From Laguncularia racemosa (lineage: Eukaryota; Streptophyta; Magnoliopsida; Myrtales; Combretaceae): a DNA stretch of 64,000 nucleotides. Positions within the stretch are counted from its first letter, which is position 1; each line of letters opens with the position of its first letter. Below are positions 47,172 through 59,014 of the stretch, in pieces. The stretch covers positions 124,001 to 188,000 of the forward strand of contig JBBMOL010000426.1 in assembly GCA_037954665.1 (NCBI GenBank). Reading direction: 5' to 3'. The position numbers and the translations under genes are program-made. The notes beneath the pieces were generated by a model. The model was not told the origin of the DNA. It worked only from the letters and a program-made list of their open reading frames with translations, and searched no databases.

Positions 47172-48953
47172 TAAATTACCGGAAAGGAAAATGCATTTTT
47201 CTGAGAAAATAATTTTCGCAAATAATATATACTTATTGCGAGAAGTTAATTGCCAAAAAAGGGAATGCTTTTTCCGGGAATATAATTCTCGCAAATAGTA
47301 TATGTGAGGATGTGATTGCCACATCTGCCATTTTCATCGCAATTGCTTATTTGCAAGAAAGTAATTGCCACATGTCAGCTAAATTTTGGCTCACTGTACT
47401 TTCCCTTGGCATTTTCCCTCCTCGTCTTTTTCCCCGCATCGTCCCAGATCGAGCTTCGTCTCCTAGGAAAACACAAACCTAAAACACCACCACCGGTCTA
47501 TTTACCTAGAATTTGAAGGAGCAATTTCCGCAAAGTGGCTTGTTCATTTCACTCTCGTTCAGCTAGATCCGTGGCTTGTAAAAGGTGTGTCTAAATCTCT
47601 CTTCCTCTTCCCCCTGTCTATTTACCCAGAATTTCAAGGTTATTTTTTGGGTTCTCCATAGAATGTAGATGATATGAAGCTCGAGAAGTCCAACTTTTAG
47701 TGTCATGAGTGTGCTCTGACTATCCCCGTAAAGGTATGGAAAATCTATCGGTCTCTCCCTCGATTTCTCAAGTAATTATGATGTTGTTCTAGCGTTGTTG
47801 AATTTGGGGTTTTTGTTGGGTGAAATACATTTGAATAGTGACAGTTCGTCTTTGAGGAGCTTGGCAGAAGAAAAAAAAAATTCAGGTGTTCGATTTGAAC
47901 GCGGTAGGAGTTGGGCAAAAGGAGCTCGGCAAAAGAAAAAAGAAATTGAGGATTTCAATTTGAAGGTGGCAAGAGGAGGTGGGTAGAAGGAGCTCGACAG
48001 AAGGAAAAAAAAATTGAGGTTTTCGTTTTGAACGCGTAGAAGGAACTGGGTAGAAGGAGCTCGGTAGAAGCAAAAAAAAATTGGTAGAAGTAGCCAAGTA
48101 GAAGGAGTTCGGTAGAAGGAGTTTGGAAGGTCTCCTTGTGAGTTAAACATTAATAGAAGGTCTAGTCACAACAAACAGAACTCCTAAAGAGAGAAGCCCG
48201 AAGTTGTCGCGCGGAGGTCCGAAGCCTGGTGTCTAAGGTAAAAAGATATATAGTGTTTGTTGTTCATCATCCCTCTAGAGTAATAAGTTAAACTAAAATT
48301 GTTGTTCATTCGTCTTGTGTAATCATTTTTTTTTTGTTCATTTAACTAGTTGTTCATTCATCTAGTTAAAGAGAAATTTTTTTATTCTCAAGTTGCATGA
48401 AGTCTAAGGACTAGATGGGCTAGGGAAGGAGTCTAGCGTTGACGTAAATTTTCTCGTGTTATTATTATTATTATTATTATTTGACACAATCCTATAAATC
48501 TTATAAATTTTGAAATGGAACTCTTAGCTCAGTACTTAACGGAACATTGGATTACACTGCTTTAGACTTGAGGTGACAGGTTTATAAAGCTATATATATA
48601 TATGATGCTTTTCTCCATGAATACCTTCTCTAATTATCATAACAAGGGACATTACATAAGTGCTTGTTAGTTCTAGAAATACTGCCTTATTTACGATGCT
48701 TATACTTGTGCGATATGGCATTGTAATTTACAGTCTTGTTGAATTGGCAATGTTGATTTTAATTACCATTTGATTAGTTGTAGAATTGCCATTTGAAGTG
48801 CTTGTTAGTTCTAGAATTGCCATTTGGAGAGCCATGGTATATATATATTTTTTTTCATCAGACTCACTTGAAGAGTTGTTGGCACATAATGATAATGGTC
48901 GAGCAAAATGTGTTGATATTCTCTTTACTGTTGCATATGATAATGGCGATTAC
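47172..48953 (+). other. CACTA left internal region: subterminal repeats and a 67-bp array
   Basis: 47172-47380 has repeated words such as TTGCGAGAAGTTAATTGCC and AATTGCCACAT, inversely related to the right end (CCTCGCAATTGCC), as expected of CACTA subterminal binding sites. 47854-48130 is a tandem array of about 67 bp units starting AAGGAGCTCGGCAGAAG, four to five copies, the last ones shortened. This is probably leader or intron of the transposase gene. The 124-codon minus-strand frame at 47776-48150 follows the array and is not a gene. Confidence 0.6.
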
Positions 48954-51900
48954 ATGTTTAGGATGAGTGGAAGGAGATGGCACATGACACATGATCGTAC
49001 TTCTTCGGAATATATCCAAGGGGTATAAAGTTTCCTTGAAGTAACCACGCAACATCGTCGGGATTCAGATGGATTTATCTGTTGTCCATGTCGAGATTGT
49101 CTTAATTAGGAATGGTTACCAATAGAGGCCATTGAGGTTCATCTAATTTTTCGAGGAATGGCATGGTTTTACACGACTTAGATATTTCATGGGAAGACAT
49201 CACATATTGATAAGTTAGATCGTATATACTCATGTTTGAATTGCTCTAAGATTAGTAACAACCAAACTAGTGTGCGAGACCCACCAACAATGGAGGAAGT
49301 GGTATGTGATAATGGCCATACATTTGAGGATGATGCCAATCATCAAATATTAGAGGATTTAGCATGTAGTGGTAATGACTCTGAAGATGCTATGTTGGAA
49401 GACAGCGAAGGAGATGACATGGATAAGTGGAGTGGCTTATTTAAAGAAGCAAAATCCAAGGTGTAAGAAATTTTCATTGCTATCTATTGTAATACAGATG
49501 ATGCATTTCAAGGTTGACAGTCGACAATATGTACAAAGTTTCAACAATTGGCTTAGTTTTGTAAAGAGTATATTACCAAAGGGGGAAGTACTCCTAGGTT
49601 CCTATTATGAGTGTTGAAAAATGTTACGCCAATTGGGAATGAATGCTCATCTTATTCATGCATGTAAAAATGACTGTGTCTTATTTAGGAAAGCATTTAA
49701 GGACTTAGATTATTGTCTACAATGTAACCATTTAAGGTGGGCAATGAAGATTGATGACAAGAAGAAGAAAACTACTATGAAGGTTTTACGGTATTTTCCA
49801 CTAATACCACATCTTCAACAATTGTTCATGTGCAGAAAAACAGCAACTCTGATGAGATGGCATAAGGAAGGGCGTGCTATTAGGGATAATGTTCTAAGGC
49901 ACCCTTCAGACTTAGAAGCATGGAAGGATTTAGACCAAAAGTTTCCCGATTTTAGTTCTGATCTAAGGAATTTACGATTGAGACTTGCAATAAATGGATT
50001 CAATCCATTCGGAAATTTGAGTACCGCATATAGTTCATGGCCTGTTATCTTATTTCCTTACAATTTACCACCATGGGCTTCTATGAAAGAGCCATTTCTT
50101 TTTATTTCTTTGCTAATACCGGGTCCTAGATCACCATGTAAAGACATTGATGTTTTTTTAAGGCCTTTGATTGATGAGTTGAAGGAGTTATGGGTACAAG
50201 GGGTTAAAACCTTTTATGTTGTCTCTGGTCGATCCTTTCGCATTCGTGCAGTACTATTATGGACAATCTATGATTTCCCTACATATGGTGATGTATTAGG
50301 TTGGATCACAAAGGGTTATAAGGCTTGTTTTATTTGTAATGTCGATGTCACTAGTGGCCATACACAAAGCAAATTTCATTACATGGGGCATCGGTGGTTT
50401 TTATCAATGAACCACATGTGGCGTAATGAAAAGATGAAGTTTGATGGCACTGTAGAGAAGTGTAAGGCTCCTAGGCAATTTAGCAATGACGATATTTTGA
50501 TGTAATTGAGTCGGTATGAGCATGTCATCTTGGGAAAGACAGGCCATGGGAAGAGAGAGAGGTTAGATGATGAGCCTAATTGGTGTAAAAAAAGTATCTT
50601 TTTTTAATTACCTTATTGGGATAAACTAATTATCAGACATAACTTAGATGTTATGCACATCGAGAAAAACATCTGTGATAGTTTAGTTGGTACCATTCTA
50701 AACTTTAAGGGCAAATCAAAGGATATTGATAAAGCAAGATTGACTTTACAAGATATGGGAATTCGACCTGAATTGCATCTTCAAAGAGGAACGGGTCGAA
50801 TGGTGAAACCTCCAGCACAATTTACACTGCCTCCTAACCATGTGAGAGAAGTGTGTAACTTAATAAAAGATGTAAAACTTCCTGATGGATATACCTCTAA
50901 CATTTCTGCATGCTTGGGGCTGTTTGAGGCAACATTAAAGGGGTTAAAGAGCCATGATTGCCATGTATTGCTAGAAAGGATTCTTCCTATTGTATTACAT
51001 GGATATCTTAGAGATGACATATATGGAGCAATAAGTGAGATGTTGAGATTTTTTAGAGAGCTCTGTGCTAAAGAGTTGAGAGTAGAGGTGCTACAGTCTC
51101 TGAAGAGGAGCATTGCTTTGACTTTGTGTAAATTGGAAATGATTTTTCCACTTGCTTTTTTTGATGTCATGATTCATCTAGTAGTACATCTACCAAGAGA
51201 AGCACGTATTTGTGGTCCAGTACAATATAGATGGATGTATCCAGTTGAGTGGTACTTGGGGGTTTTGAAAGGATATGTTAGAAATAAAGCTCGACCAGAG
51301 GGTTCCATAACTAAGGCCTATGTTGTGCGCGAAAGTTTGATGTTCCGCTCTATGTATTTTGAAAACATGGATTCAAGGTTCAAGAGGCCTCATAGGCATT
51401 GGGATGATATTAAGCTCCCAAAAGCAGGTTTTCAGGTTTTCTCGCAAGTGGTGCACCCGATGGGCAATCGTACATATGCTGAAGTGAATGAGGAGATAAA
51501 TAAGATGCATTGGTATATATTGAACAATTGCGAGGAGATTCAACAATACATTCGGTAAGCATTTAGTTATTATTTAAATCTTTTTTATTAAAGAAATGAA
51601 AATCTTTCATATAATTTTTAAATAATTAGGGAATTTGAGCAAAAGTTAAAAGAACGTTATGAACGAACCGATGTACAAGAAATTGTTATGGAGCAATTTC
51701 CAGCATGGTTTAAAAGTAAAGTAAGTGCATCTAATAAACCCATTAACTTATGATTCTAAGCTTGTGGATTTTAAAATCCAAGTTAACTTTGTTTATTCCT
51801 CTATAGATTGTATTTGCTAAAACTACAGATTCATTTCAAAAATCCAATGACTTAGATGCCCTTTCATGGGGCCCATAGAAGCATGTTCAAGTTTATCAAA

Positions 51901-52491
51901 GATATGTGGTAAATAGAGTTAAGTTTATTACAGAAGATTGAGAGGCATGTCTTCAATCACAAAATAGTGGCGTTGTTGTGTTAGTTGGGCATGATGGAAA
52001 AACCATTACATTCTATAGGGCAATAACTAGCATCATACAATTAAACTATACTCACGTTAAGCATGTGTTCCTCTTTAAGTGCAAATGGTATGATACATAC
52101 TGGGATAAACCTAAGTTAATTGACGATGATATGGTTATAATTAATACTAGTCGAACATGGTATGAGAACAATCCTTACATTTTCGTTGATTAGGCTTAAC
52201 AGGTTTTCTATCTAAAAGATCCAAAGAAGTCTACTGTTGATTGGAAGGTGGTCCAGAAGGTTCATCATCGCTATCTATTCCATCGAGAATTATTTCAACC
52301 ATATGATAGTGTTAATCATGATATTACTGACCAACCTCAATTAGACGAGCCACTATAACAACAAAGCAGTGGTAGAATGATCCCAATAAATCAAATTTTT
52401 ATTCATCTTAGGGAATTAGCTCATGTTCCTATACTAGAAGAGAGCCCACCTTTAGTTAATATGGATAGTAGTGATGAAGAAGAGTAGATAT
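48954..52491 (+). pseudogene. CACTA TNP2-type transposase, degenerate
   Basis: The start MFRMSGRRWHM begins a transposase-associated domain (HDRTSSEYIQGV, then FICCPCRDC) with stops at 49027, 49108 and near 49177. A frameshift occurs near 49450. The TNP2 core follows: LGMNAHLIHACKNDCVLF, KVLRYFPLIPHLQQLF, RWHKEGRAIRDN, NPFGNLSTAYSSWPVILF, SLLIPGPRSPCKDIDVFL, DELKELWVQGVKTF and LLWTIYDFPTYGDVLGW, then DVMHIEKNICDSL after a stop at 50503. A DUF4218-like region is at 51140-51300 (FFDVMIHLVVHLPREA, RPEGSITKAY). Two introns are readable: GTAAGC from 51555 to an acceptor at 51629, and GTAAGT at 51721 to an acceptor at 51806. A DUF4216-like C-terminal region (LNYTHVKHVFLFKCKWYD, QVFYLKDP) ends in an acidic SSDEEE. 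The family catalyses cut-and-paste transposition. Domain names are from pattern recognition. Confidence 0.9.
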
Positions 52492-52577
52492 TATAAGGTT
52501 ATGTTATATTTTTCAACTCCTTTTTCATTAGATTTGTATACACAAAAAAATCCTAATTCTATCAATGTTGTTTTGTG

Positions 52578-55167
52578 TAGTATAGATGTTCCAGGGCCTG
52601 GTCATGCGAGAGATGATCTTGTCAATTAGATTGGGGTTGACACTATTCAGGAGCACCTTAATTATCGCGAGCTACTACAGTCATCAGATACATCAAAGGA
52701 TGAAGTAAGTGATGAGCAAAGTGATGATTTATCTAATGAGCAGCATGAAGGACCTTCTAATGAGAATACGTAAGAGGATAATTCATTAGAGCACAACACA
52801 GAGCCTAAGCGTAGGGGTGTTATAAAGGAACTCGTTACGAGCTAATTAAGTGAAGCACGGGTCATAATCTTATTTTAGAATTGCTTGACATTTACAATGT
52901 GCCACGAGGAGACAATGTACCATTGTTATCCGAAGAGTTCACTTCAGCACATCGTCACTCTTCTCCATTGTGCTATCCTGAAGCTGGAGGTAAAGCTTGG
53001 TCAAAAGTGCCATTAGAGATATGACGAAGGGTGATTAGCGCGGTTGTGGTGAGTTGTTTCCTTCTTACTCTTGATTTTATTTTACATTATGATGCAAAAC
53101 AAAGATTCATCCATTCCCATCAATTTTTATACATTTGTAGGAAAAGTTTGATCTTAGCCTGGAAAATGATCTACGATGGCCAATGATATTTCACAAAATC
53201 GTTGGTAGAACATACAGTGAGTTGCAATCTCGACTGAAATGAAAGTATAAGGAGTATGGTGAGGGTGAGAGAGCACGTCAGAAAGTACTGAAGGGTTTAC
53301 TTCACTAGCTAGCTGATTGGGTTGCTTTATGTAACTTTTTTGACAATGACCCCCATCATCAGGTAATTCACCTATTTAATACTTACTGTATGTGTTTACA
53401 TGTAATAGTGTAGTTATTTTCCTTTTCATTCAAAAGTGTTCTTCAATCAACAAAATCAATCGAGAAAAGCTGCAATATAACCACATTGACGGCACGAAAT
53501 CGTTCATGAATATTCAACTTAGTAAGGTATGGAAAAAAGATCCCTAGTTGTTTGTTATTATTTGTGATGATATGATCATTTGCTTCAAAGATTATTATTT
53601 ATGTCGACAATGGATACAACTTATATCTTCATATGAACTTGTTTTATTATAATATATTAGGGATTATCAGAGATGGGGACATTTGAACACACCCATTAGA
53701 AAAAAAAGGTGAATCATGATGCGCAAACCCTAGGTATGTCAAACCTAGAACCCGACGATCTATACTGAAATCGGATTCCCAAGGAACATCTCGAACAAGT
53801 AAGAACAGAACTAGACCCCAACCACACATGTTGATTGAAACCTAAGTTATCAGAGATTTCCCCAAGCGTTTATGTTGAAGAAATCGTAGAGTTCTTTCTC
53901 AAAGAACAAAAGAGAGCTTTTCCATGAAAAGTAGTATATTCAAAATAATGATAATGTTAAAGATGTGTCGCCCCCTCCCCTTTCACGTGTCTATATTGGT
54001 TTACACATAAAAAAAAAAAAAACCTAAACTTCCAAACATAGAAAAAACCGACCTTGACTTCCTAATGGCCGAAAATCTTACAAGGAAATATACTAAAACA
54101 CAAAACCAAACAAATAAAACAAGTCATAACAAAATCGAGTGACTCTCCTTTTCGGTTCAATTTCCTTTTCAAAAATAATTTATCCTAAGGCTTCCATATC
54201 CTTGCACCCCTCTGTGGAAATGTGAATCAAGTTGATAAAGGTCAATTCTCCGTTAGTGTAACTTAGTTTCTTCTCTTGTAGATCCATGATTAGTCCTTGC
54301 AAAGTTTCACTCATCCTCTTAGCTCTAGCTCGGGTCATTGGGCCTCCAATACCATGTAGTGGGTCATTGGACTTTAGTTCATTCCCTTTTGATGTTAGTT
54401 GATCCTCATCAAATCATCTAAATGGTTGAATTCTATTGCGCAAGATAAACATATAAGTTATATATCATCAATTACTTCTAAGTTTTTTTTTTTAACCATT
54501 ATAACTTACTAAAGATTCTTTCTTTTTCTCTTTTCTCATTATTTGTCTTGTAACTATATTTTACATGATATAGAGAGCTATGATGGAATCATACGAGCAA
54601 AATTTGCAACAATCTCAATCATCTAGTTAGACGCCAAAGACATAAGTTGAGATCATGAGAGAGGTCCTAGGTCATAAGGCCGGATATAGTCGTGGTTTAG
54701 GCTCTGGTGGCCCTAAACCACCTTCATCCCATCCTGAGATCCCTTTTCTTTGTCATTTTGCACCTATGCCATCCAACGAACAAGTGATAAGGTTGGAGGA
54801 CAAAATATCCACATTAGAAGATACCGTTGCTTAATAAAAAAAACTACTTGATCATTTTTTGGCACAACAACAACAGTTTTTTGCTTTATAGCAGCAGTGG
54901 TTTTCACATCTATCGAGCAACTCACCATCAGTACAACCAATCCAATTATCATTGCAATCATCACCCTTTTTTGGTGGGTTTGGAGCTGGGAATATTCCAT
55001 TAGTTCCATTTATTACACCATTAGGTGGATCCCTACAGTAACCATCACACCCTCAATCCCCAATGTAGCCACAGGTCAGACATCCACAATCTTTCTTTCC
55101 AGCTTCATTCTATAGCTTCCTCAATGCCCAACAACAACCACAGCCTCCAACAGACGAACATCAGTGA
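52578..55167 (+). pseudogene. Second CACTA gene: plant En/Spm-type transposase (Ptta-like)
   Basis: Acidic N-terminal part (SSDTSKDEVSDEQSDDLSNEQ), then after a frame change a conserved core: NVPRGDNVPLLSEEFTS, AWSKVPLEI, FDLSLENDLRWPMIF, VGRTYSELQSRL and DWVALCNFFDND, with introns ending near 53141 and 53436. Next come INREKLQYNHIDGTKSF, a short MGTFEHTH segment near 53672, and after a long gap VLGHKAGYSRGLGSGGP near 54667. The tail is rich in Q, P and S and ends PPTDEHQ at 55167. Several stops break it. 53700-54570 is an intron or unrecognised insertion. Proteins of this family (plant transposase of the Ptta/En/Spm type) accompany TNP2 and are thought to bind the element ends. Confidence 0.7.
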
Positions 55168-56299
55168 TTGATTTAATTGTCTAAGTAGTACATCACTAGA
55201 GTAGACCATATTAGCTAATTTTTATGTTTATCTACTGACCTTTTTTTTTTGTTTGGCCAGATATCATATCGCTTGTTAGCTAAATACCGCATCACTTTTT
55301 TTTTTTTTACTGGATTTCATGTGATGTGTTTATTTTTTTTTTGAACTTTCATGGATATTTATGGTTAGATGCTTGATAGGTTGTCTTTTGTTTTGGGAAT
55401 GAATAGTGCATAGTGCAGAACCATATTTGTGACAGATTGGAGTAGGTTTTTTTTTTTTTTTATTTGATTACATTTTGTGAGGATTCATTCCTCATAAACA
55501 TTGGGTATTACGAGGAATTTTTCCTCATTCCTCATAAATTTTCTTTCTTTTTTGGCTGATGGAGGATGTTCCTCATTCCTCGTAAATTCTCTTCCTTTTT
55601 AGCTGATGGAGGATGTCGGTTTTTACTGACCTGATGAAGATATTGTATCACATGGCTGAAGAATGTATATTTTGTATGATAGGTTTTTTATTTTTTTTCT
55701 ATAAAAATTACATAGGAGAAAATTACATTATGTGAAAAATCATTTGTCGTAAACATGGGAATTTTTTTTTATTTTCCATAATTTATTCGTCATAAATATG
55801 ACATTGCCACAATTTGATTTCTCATAAATTCTCACAATTGATTTCTCTTGAACATTGCCACAATTTGATTACCTGCAAATTCCTAATTGGCACAATTTGA
55901 TTTCTCATAAATGTCTTGTTGCCACAATTTCATTCCTCGCAATTGCCTTATTGCCGCAATTTCATTCCTCGCAATTGCCTTATTGCCGCAATTTTATTCC
56001 TTGCAATTACTTTATTGCCGCAATTTTATTCCTTGCAATTACTTTATTGTGACAATTTCAATCCTCGCAAATGCCTCTTTACTTTTTTCTAACCGTCAAC
56101 TTTTTCTGACAACTTTTTTTCTCGCAAATACTTTTTCCAAGTGTGAGAATGTCTTCCTCGCAATATCTTAAAGTTGGTGGGCTTATTGTGACAATTTCTT
56201 TACGGAAATATAAATTCTCACAATCGATTTATTGCCACGATTTTTTAAGCTTTTGCGTAAAAAAAATATTCCTCACATTTCCTAATAATTGTTGTAGTG
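55168..56299 (+). repeat. CACTA right subterminal repeats and terminus
   Basis: Non-coding. From about 55790 to 56080 repeated units of 26-34 bp carry GCCACAATTTGATTTCTCATAAA and GCCGCAATTTCATTCCTCGCAATTGCC-like sequence in tandem, several copies. Earlier copies near 55480-55600 carry CATTCCTCATAAA. The end reads TTGTTGTAGTG. Such short repeated motifs near CACTA ends bind transposase subunits. Confidence 0.8.
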
Positions 56300-56933
56300 A
56301 ATCTTTACCCTAAATCTTTGGATTTCTCAAGCTTAATGAACTCACCGGAGTCGGAGGTATGGGACCCTCGACTGGAAACCCTTCGTGATTAGCAGTGGAA
56401 GTTCAGTATAGTAGATGCTTCTACCAAGAGCAACAATTATAAAAGCATGTTGTTCATGTTTAAGTAACAAAAACATGATAATACTAAAAAAAAGTGTAAA
56501 TACCAAGAAACAAAGTTTTCATTTTTTTTTTCCTTCCATAACCAGTTCCACCATCCCGAAACTACCACTGCAATAAGCCCTAGCTTCCCCAAACTCAACC
56601 CCCCCACAAAAAAAAATTAAAAAAAAAAACACAGAGGAAAACAGCTAGCCCTAACTTCAAGATGTATCAATCTCCATGACGACGTTGATGCTAAATCTCC
56701 ATCAGGGTCAGATGGAAATACATACAGAAGTGGAAAAAGCTTAAGGTGTAGAGAAAGTCGATGAAGGATCTCAAGATTTTGTGGTCATCACAACCTTGGA
56801 AGATAGATAGACCGCGTAAGAAAGCTAAAAGCTTCAACAGTATCCACATTTCGTAACGGGAAGTTTGAGTTCGGAAGACGAAGAAGCCTAAGGATGATGC
56901 CATAGAATTAAATAAAGCATTACCCCTTCCTAT
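56300..56933. other. Intergenic DNA right of the CACTA element
   Basis: Begins with the second AAT of the CACTA target duplication. No gene recognised. The 70-codon minus-strand frame at 56691-56903 has no domain pattern. Confidence 0.45.
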
Positions 56934-59014
56934 GGTAGTGTTTGGTTACCGGTACTTGATAGGACAAGAAGTACTGGACAATACAAAACAAGAAGGACTT
57001 GACAAAAAAAAAATTGTACCACGTTTAGTTTATTCAGTACTGGACAAGGATTTTTGTGCCGTTCAATGTTTGGAATTGCAAAGTACTAGATTAAACATAG
57101 TAAATTTGATAGTTTTACCCTTTTATTATAGTAAATTTGTTTTTTAGCCTTTTATTATTATTTTTTCTCCTTTTGGTTGTACATACAGCCTCAACCTTTT
57201 CTATAAGATAAAGGATTCCTCTCCTCATATCATCATATTTTTCTAGGCCTCATTTTTGTTTGGTCTAGAATAGTTTCCAGGCGTTCAAACGAAAACGAAT
57301 TAGCATTGAAGATGCCATTCGAATTTGAATCTTTTTTCACTTTTACACATGAAATTTAAAAATGCTATATTAGTATATCTAATTAAATATTTTACTCTTA
57401 AAATTTTAGACGAAGGTTGAAAGTTGCTCTATATCAATACTCGATCAAAAACTGGTGAATAATATTAGAAGCAGTAGTCTCACAGTAGCGGCGATAGTAG
57501 TAAGCTGAAATGGTCTCTTCGGATGATCACATAGTGGCTATCCCTTTTATGGCTTGCAACTACCTTAGACCTTCATTACATTAGTGAAGCAATTTCTCCG
57601 GCGAACAAACTTTAACATAATAATAGCCACCGCCCCTCTCACCCTTTGCCACATCCACTCGGTCCTTTCAGACTCCAACCCACGTCTTTACTACACCGAG
57701 CTCTCCCTCCGAAGCACCGAGCATGGGCTACCACCTGATGTCGAGACCACCGAGTGCTTGTCCTTAAAAGACATATTTACATTTTATCATGCAACAACAA
57801 CTCTCCAAACTCCATTCGAAGAGCTCCTAAAAGACATGATCGCTATCCAGTCGCTAATCTGCGTAATCTTCGATATAATTAATGGGTAGGCGGTCGAGGT
57901 TGTGAAGAGAGTAAGGATTACGAGTTATTGTTTCAACAACTGTGGAGCCTATGGTGTAGTAGCATATGTGTCTCTTTAGCTTAATCTGCCTTGCCTGCGG
58001 ACAGGCGTGGAAGTGGAGCAGATCGAAGTGCCCGAATTCCCTCAAGGCTTTTGCTTGCACCAGTCTCAGATTCGTAAATATTTACTGGATGTAGATGGTA
58101 GTGATTCATGGTCGAGATATGTGCAGCCTCAGCTCTCTCTTTCCTTGACATTAAGCAGTTGGTTGATCAACTTTGTTGAAGAACTCAAGCCACTTGGATT
58201 ATATGTCCTCATGAAGTACACGAAGCTCCCCGTTTAGCCTGTCGACCCCTTGGTCCCTTCCTTCATGGTCGAGAAGTCGTCTGGAGTCTCTGATTAGATA
58301 CAACTAGATGGACAACATTTTAGCATCTCGGCCCGAGAATGCATCGAGTGGCTTGATTCACATAGCCCAGGTTCGGTTCTTTACATCACCTTTGGCTCTC
58401 AAAACACTATAAGTGCCTCTCAGATGATGGAGTTAGCTTTAGGACAGGAAGACAGCGAGAAGCCTTTCATTTGGGTGATTTGGCCACCGGTCGGTTTTGA
58501 CATGAAAGGCGAGTTCAAGGAGGAATGGTTGCCTCCATGATTCAAATAGAGAGTGAGAGCATAAGGTCAGGGCCTACTGGTGAATGGTTGGGCACCCCAA
58601 CTGGCGGAAACATACAAACCTGATGGTAACTTCTGGCATGACGACGACGACATTCAAACTTGCGGCCGATTCCACGATGAACATCGGTGAAGGAGCAGTG
58701 TCGATGGGCTTTCTAACTGCCTCAATCCCAAGCTGGTGCGGCGCTGGTGGAAAGGCTCATGAAATGGTTTGGGGAATAGCAACTAAACAAGCAAAAGAGA
58801 AGTATGAAGGGCAAGTTGGGGATTTCAAAAAAAATGATTTTTTGTCTAATACCGTATTTTTTATACCAAATTACATGCAGTACAAAAAATTGCCATTTTG
58901 TCTAGTACCACATTGATTTTTTATCCAGTACTTTCTTCATGGATGGCAACCAAATGGAGGATAAAAAAATTTATCCTGTTCAATACCAGATTTTGATACC
59001 AACTAAACGCAACC
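56934..59014 (+). mobile_element. Possible DNA transposon carrying a glycosyltransferase fragment
   Basis: The left end GGTAGTGTTTGGTTACCGG (56934) is similar, inverted, to the right end, whose complement reads GGTTGCGTTTAGTTGGTATC. Subterminal parts on both sides repeat GTACTGGACAA-type words (left 56955-57090; right 58840-58990, inverted). The triplet TAT flanks both ends (56931-56933 and 59015-59017). Superfamily unknown. The alternative is two independent fragments of the same repeat flanking a local pseudogene. Confidence 0.4.
57510..58620 (+). pseudogene. UDP-glycosyltransferase relic, UGT92A-like
   Basis: Starts MVSSDDHIVAIPFMAC, matching the usual HI.MLPFMAQGH N-terminus. After a frameshift it stays in one frame from 57584: RRTNFNIIIATAPLTL, STEHGLPPDVETTECL, VEQIEVPEFPQGF, CIEWLDSHSPGSVLYITFGS, QNTISASQMMELALGQ, KPFIWVI and GLLVNGWAPQL. 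Stops replace W at two places (near 57885 and 57977). More stops lie near 58236, 58296, 58540 and 58556. The protein breaks off at the start of the PSPG sugar-donor box: the HCGWNS and E-Q part is absent. The following open frame (to 58916) does not resemble a UGT. Family members transfer sugars from UDP-sugars to small molecules in the cytosol; this copy cannot. Confidence 0.85.

Larger units (their letters stand above)
30498..56299 (+). mobile_element. CACTA (En/Spm) DNA transposon with nested retroelements
   Basis: Starts CACTACAACAAAAACG at 30498 and ends TTGTTGTAGTG at 56299, an inverted repeat with the CACTA signature. Flanking triplets AAT at 30495-30497 and AAT at 56300-56302 are the 3-bp target duplication expected for this superfamily. 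Removing the nested retroelements leaves about 9.2 kb. It carries a TNP2-type transposase relic (48954-52491) and a second En/Spm-type gene relic (52578-55167), both on the plus strand, and repeated subterminal motifs at both ends. Both genes contain stops, so this copy is non-autonomous, though its ends could still be mobilised in trans. Confidence 0.93.

Noticed and set aside
47776..48150. 124-codon minus-strand frame in the CACTA leader
   Set aside because: Its repeats mirror the 67-bp tandem array; no domain or codon signal.
58584..58916. 110-codon frame after the UGT break
   Set aside because: I do not recognise it, and its end runs into the inverted repeat. It may be part of another captured gene but cannot be supported.
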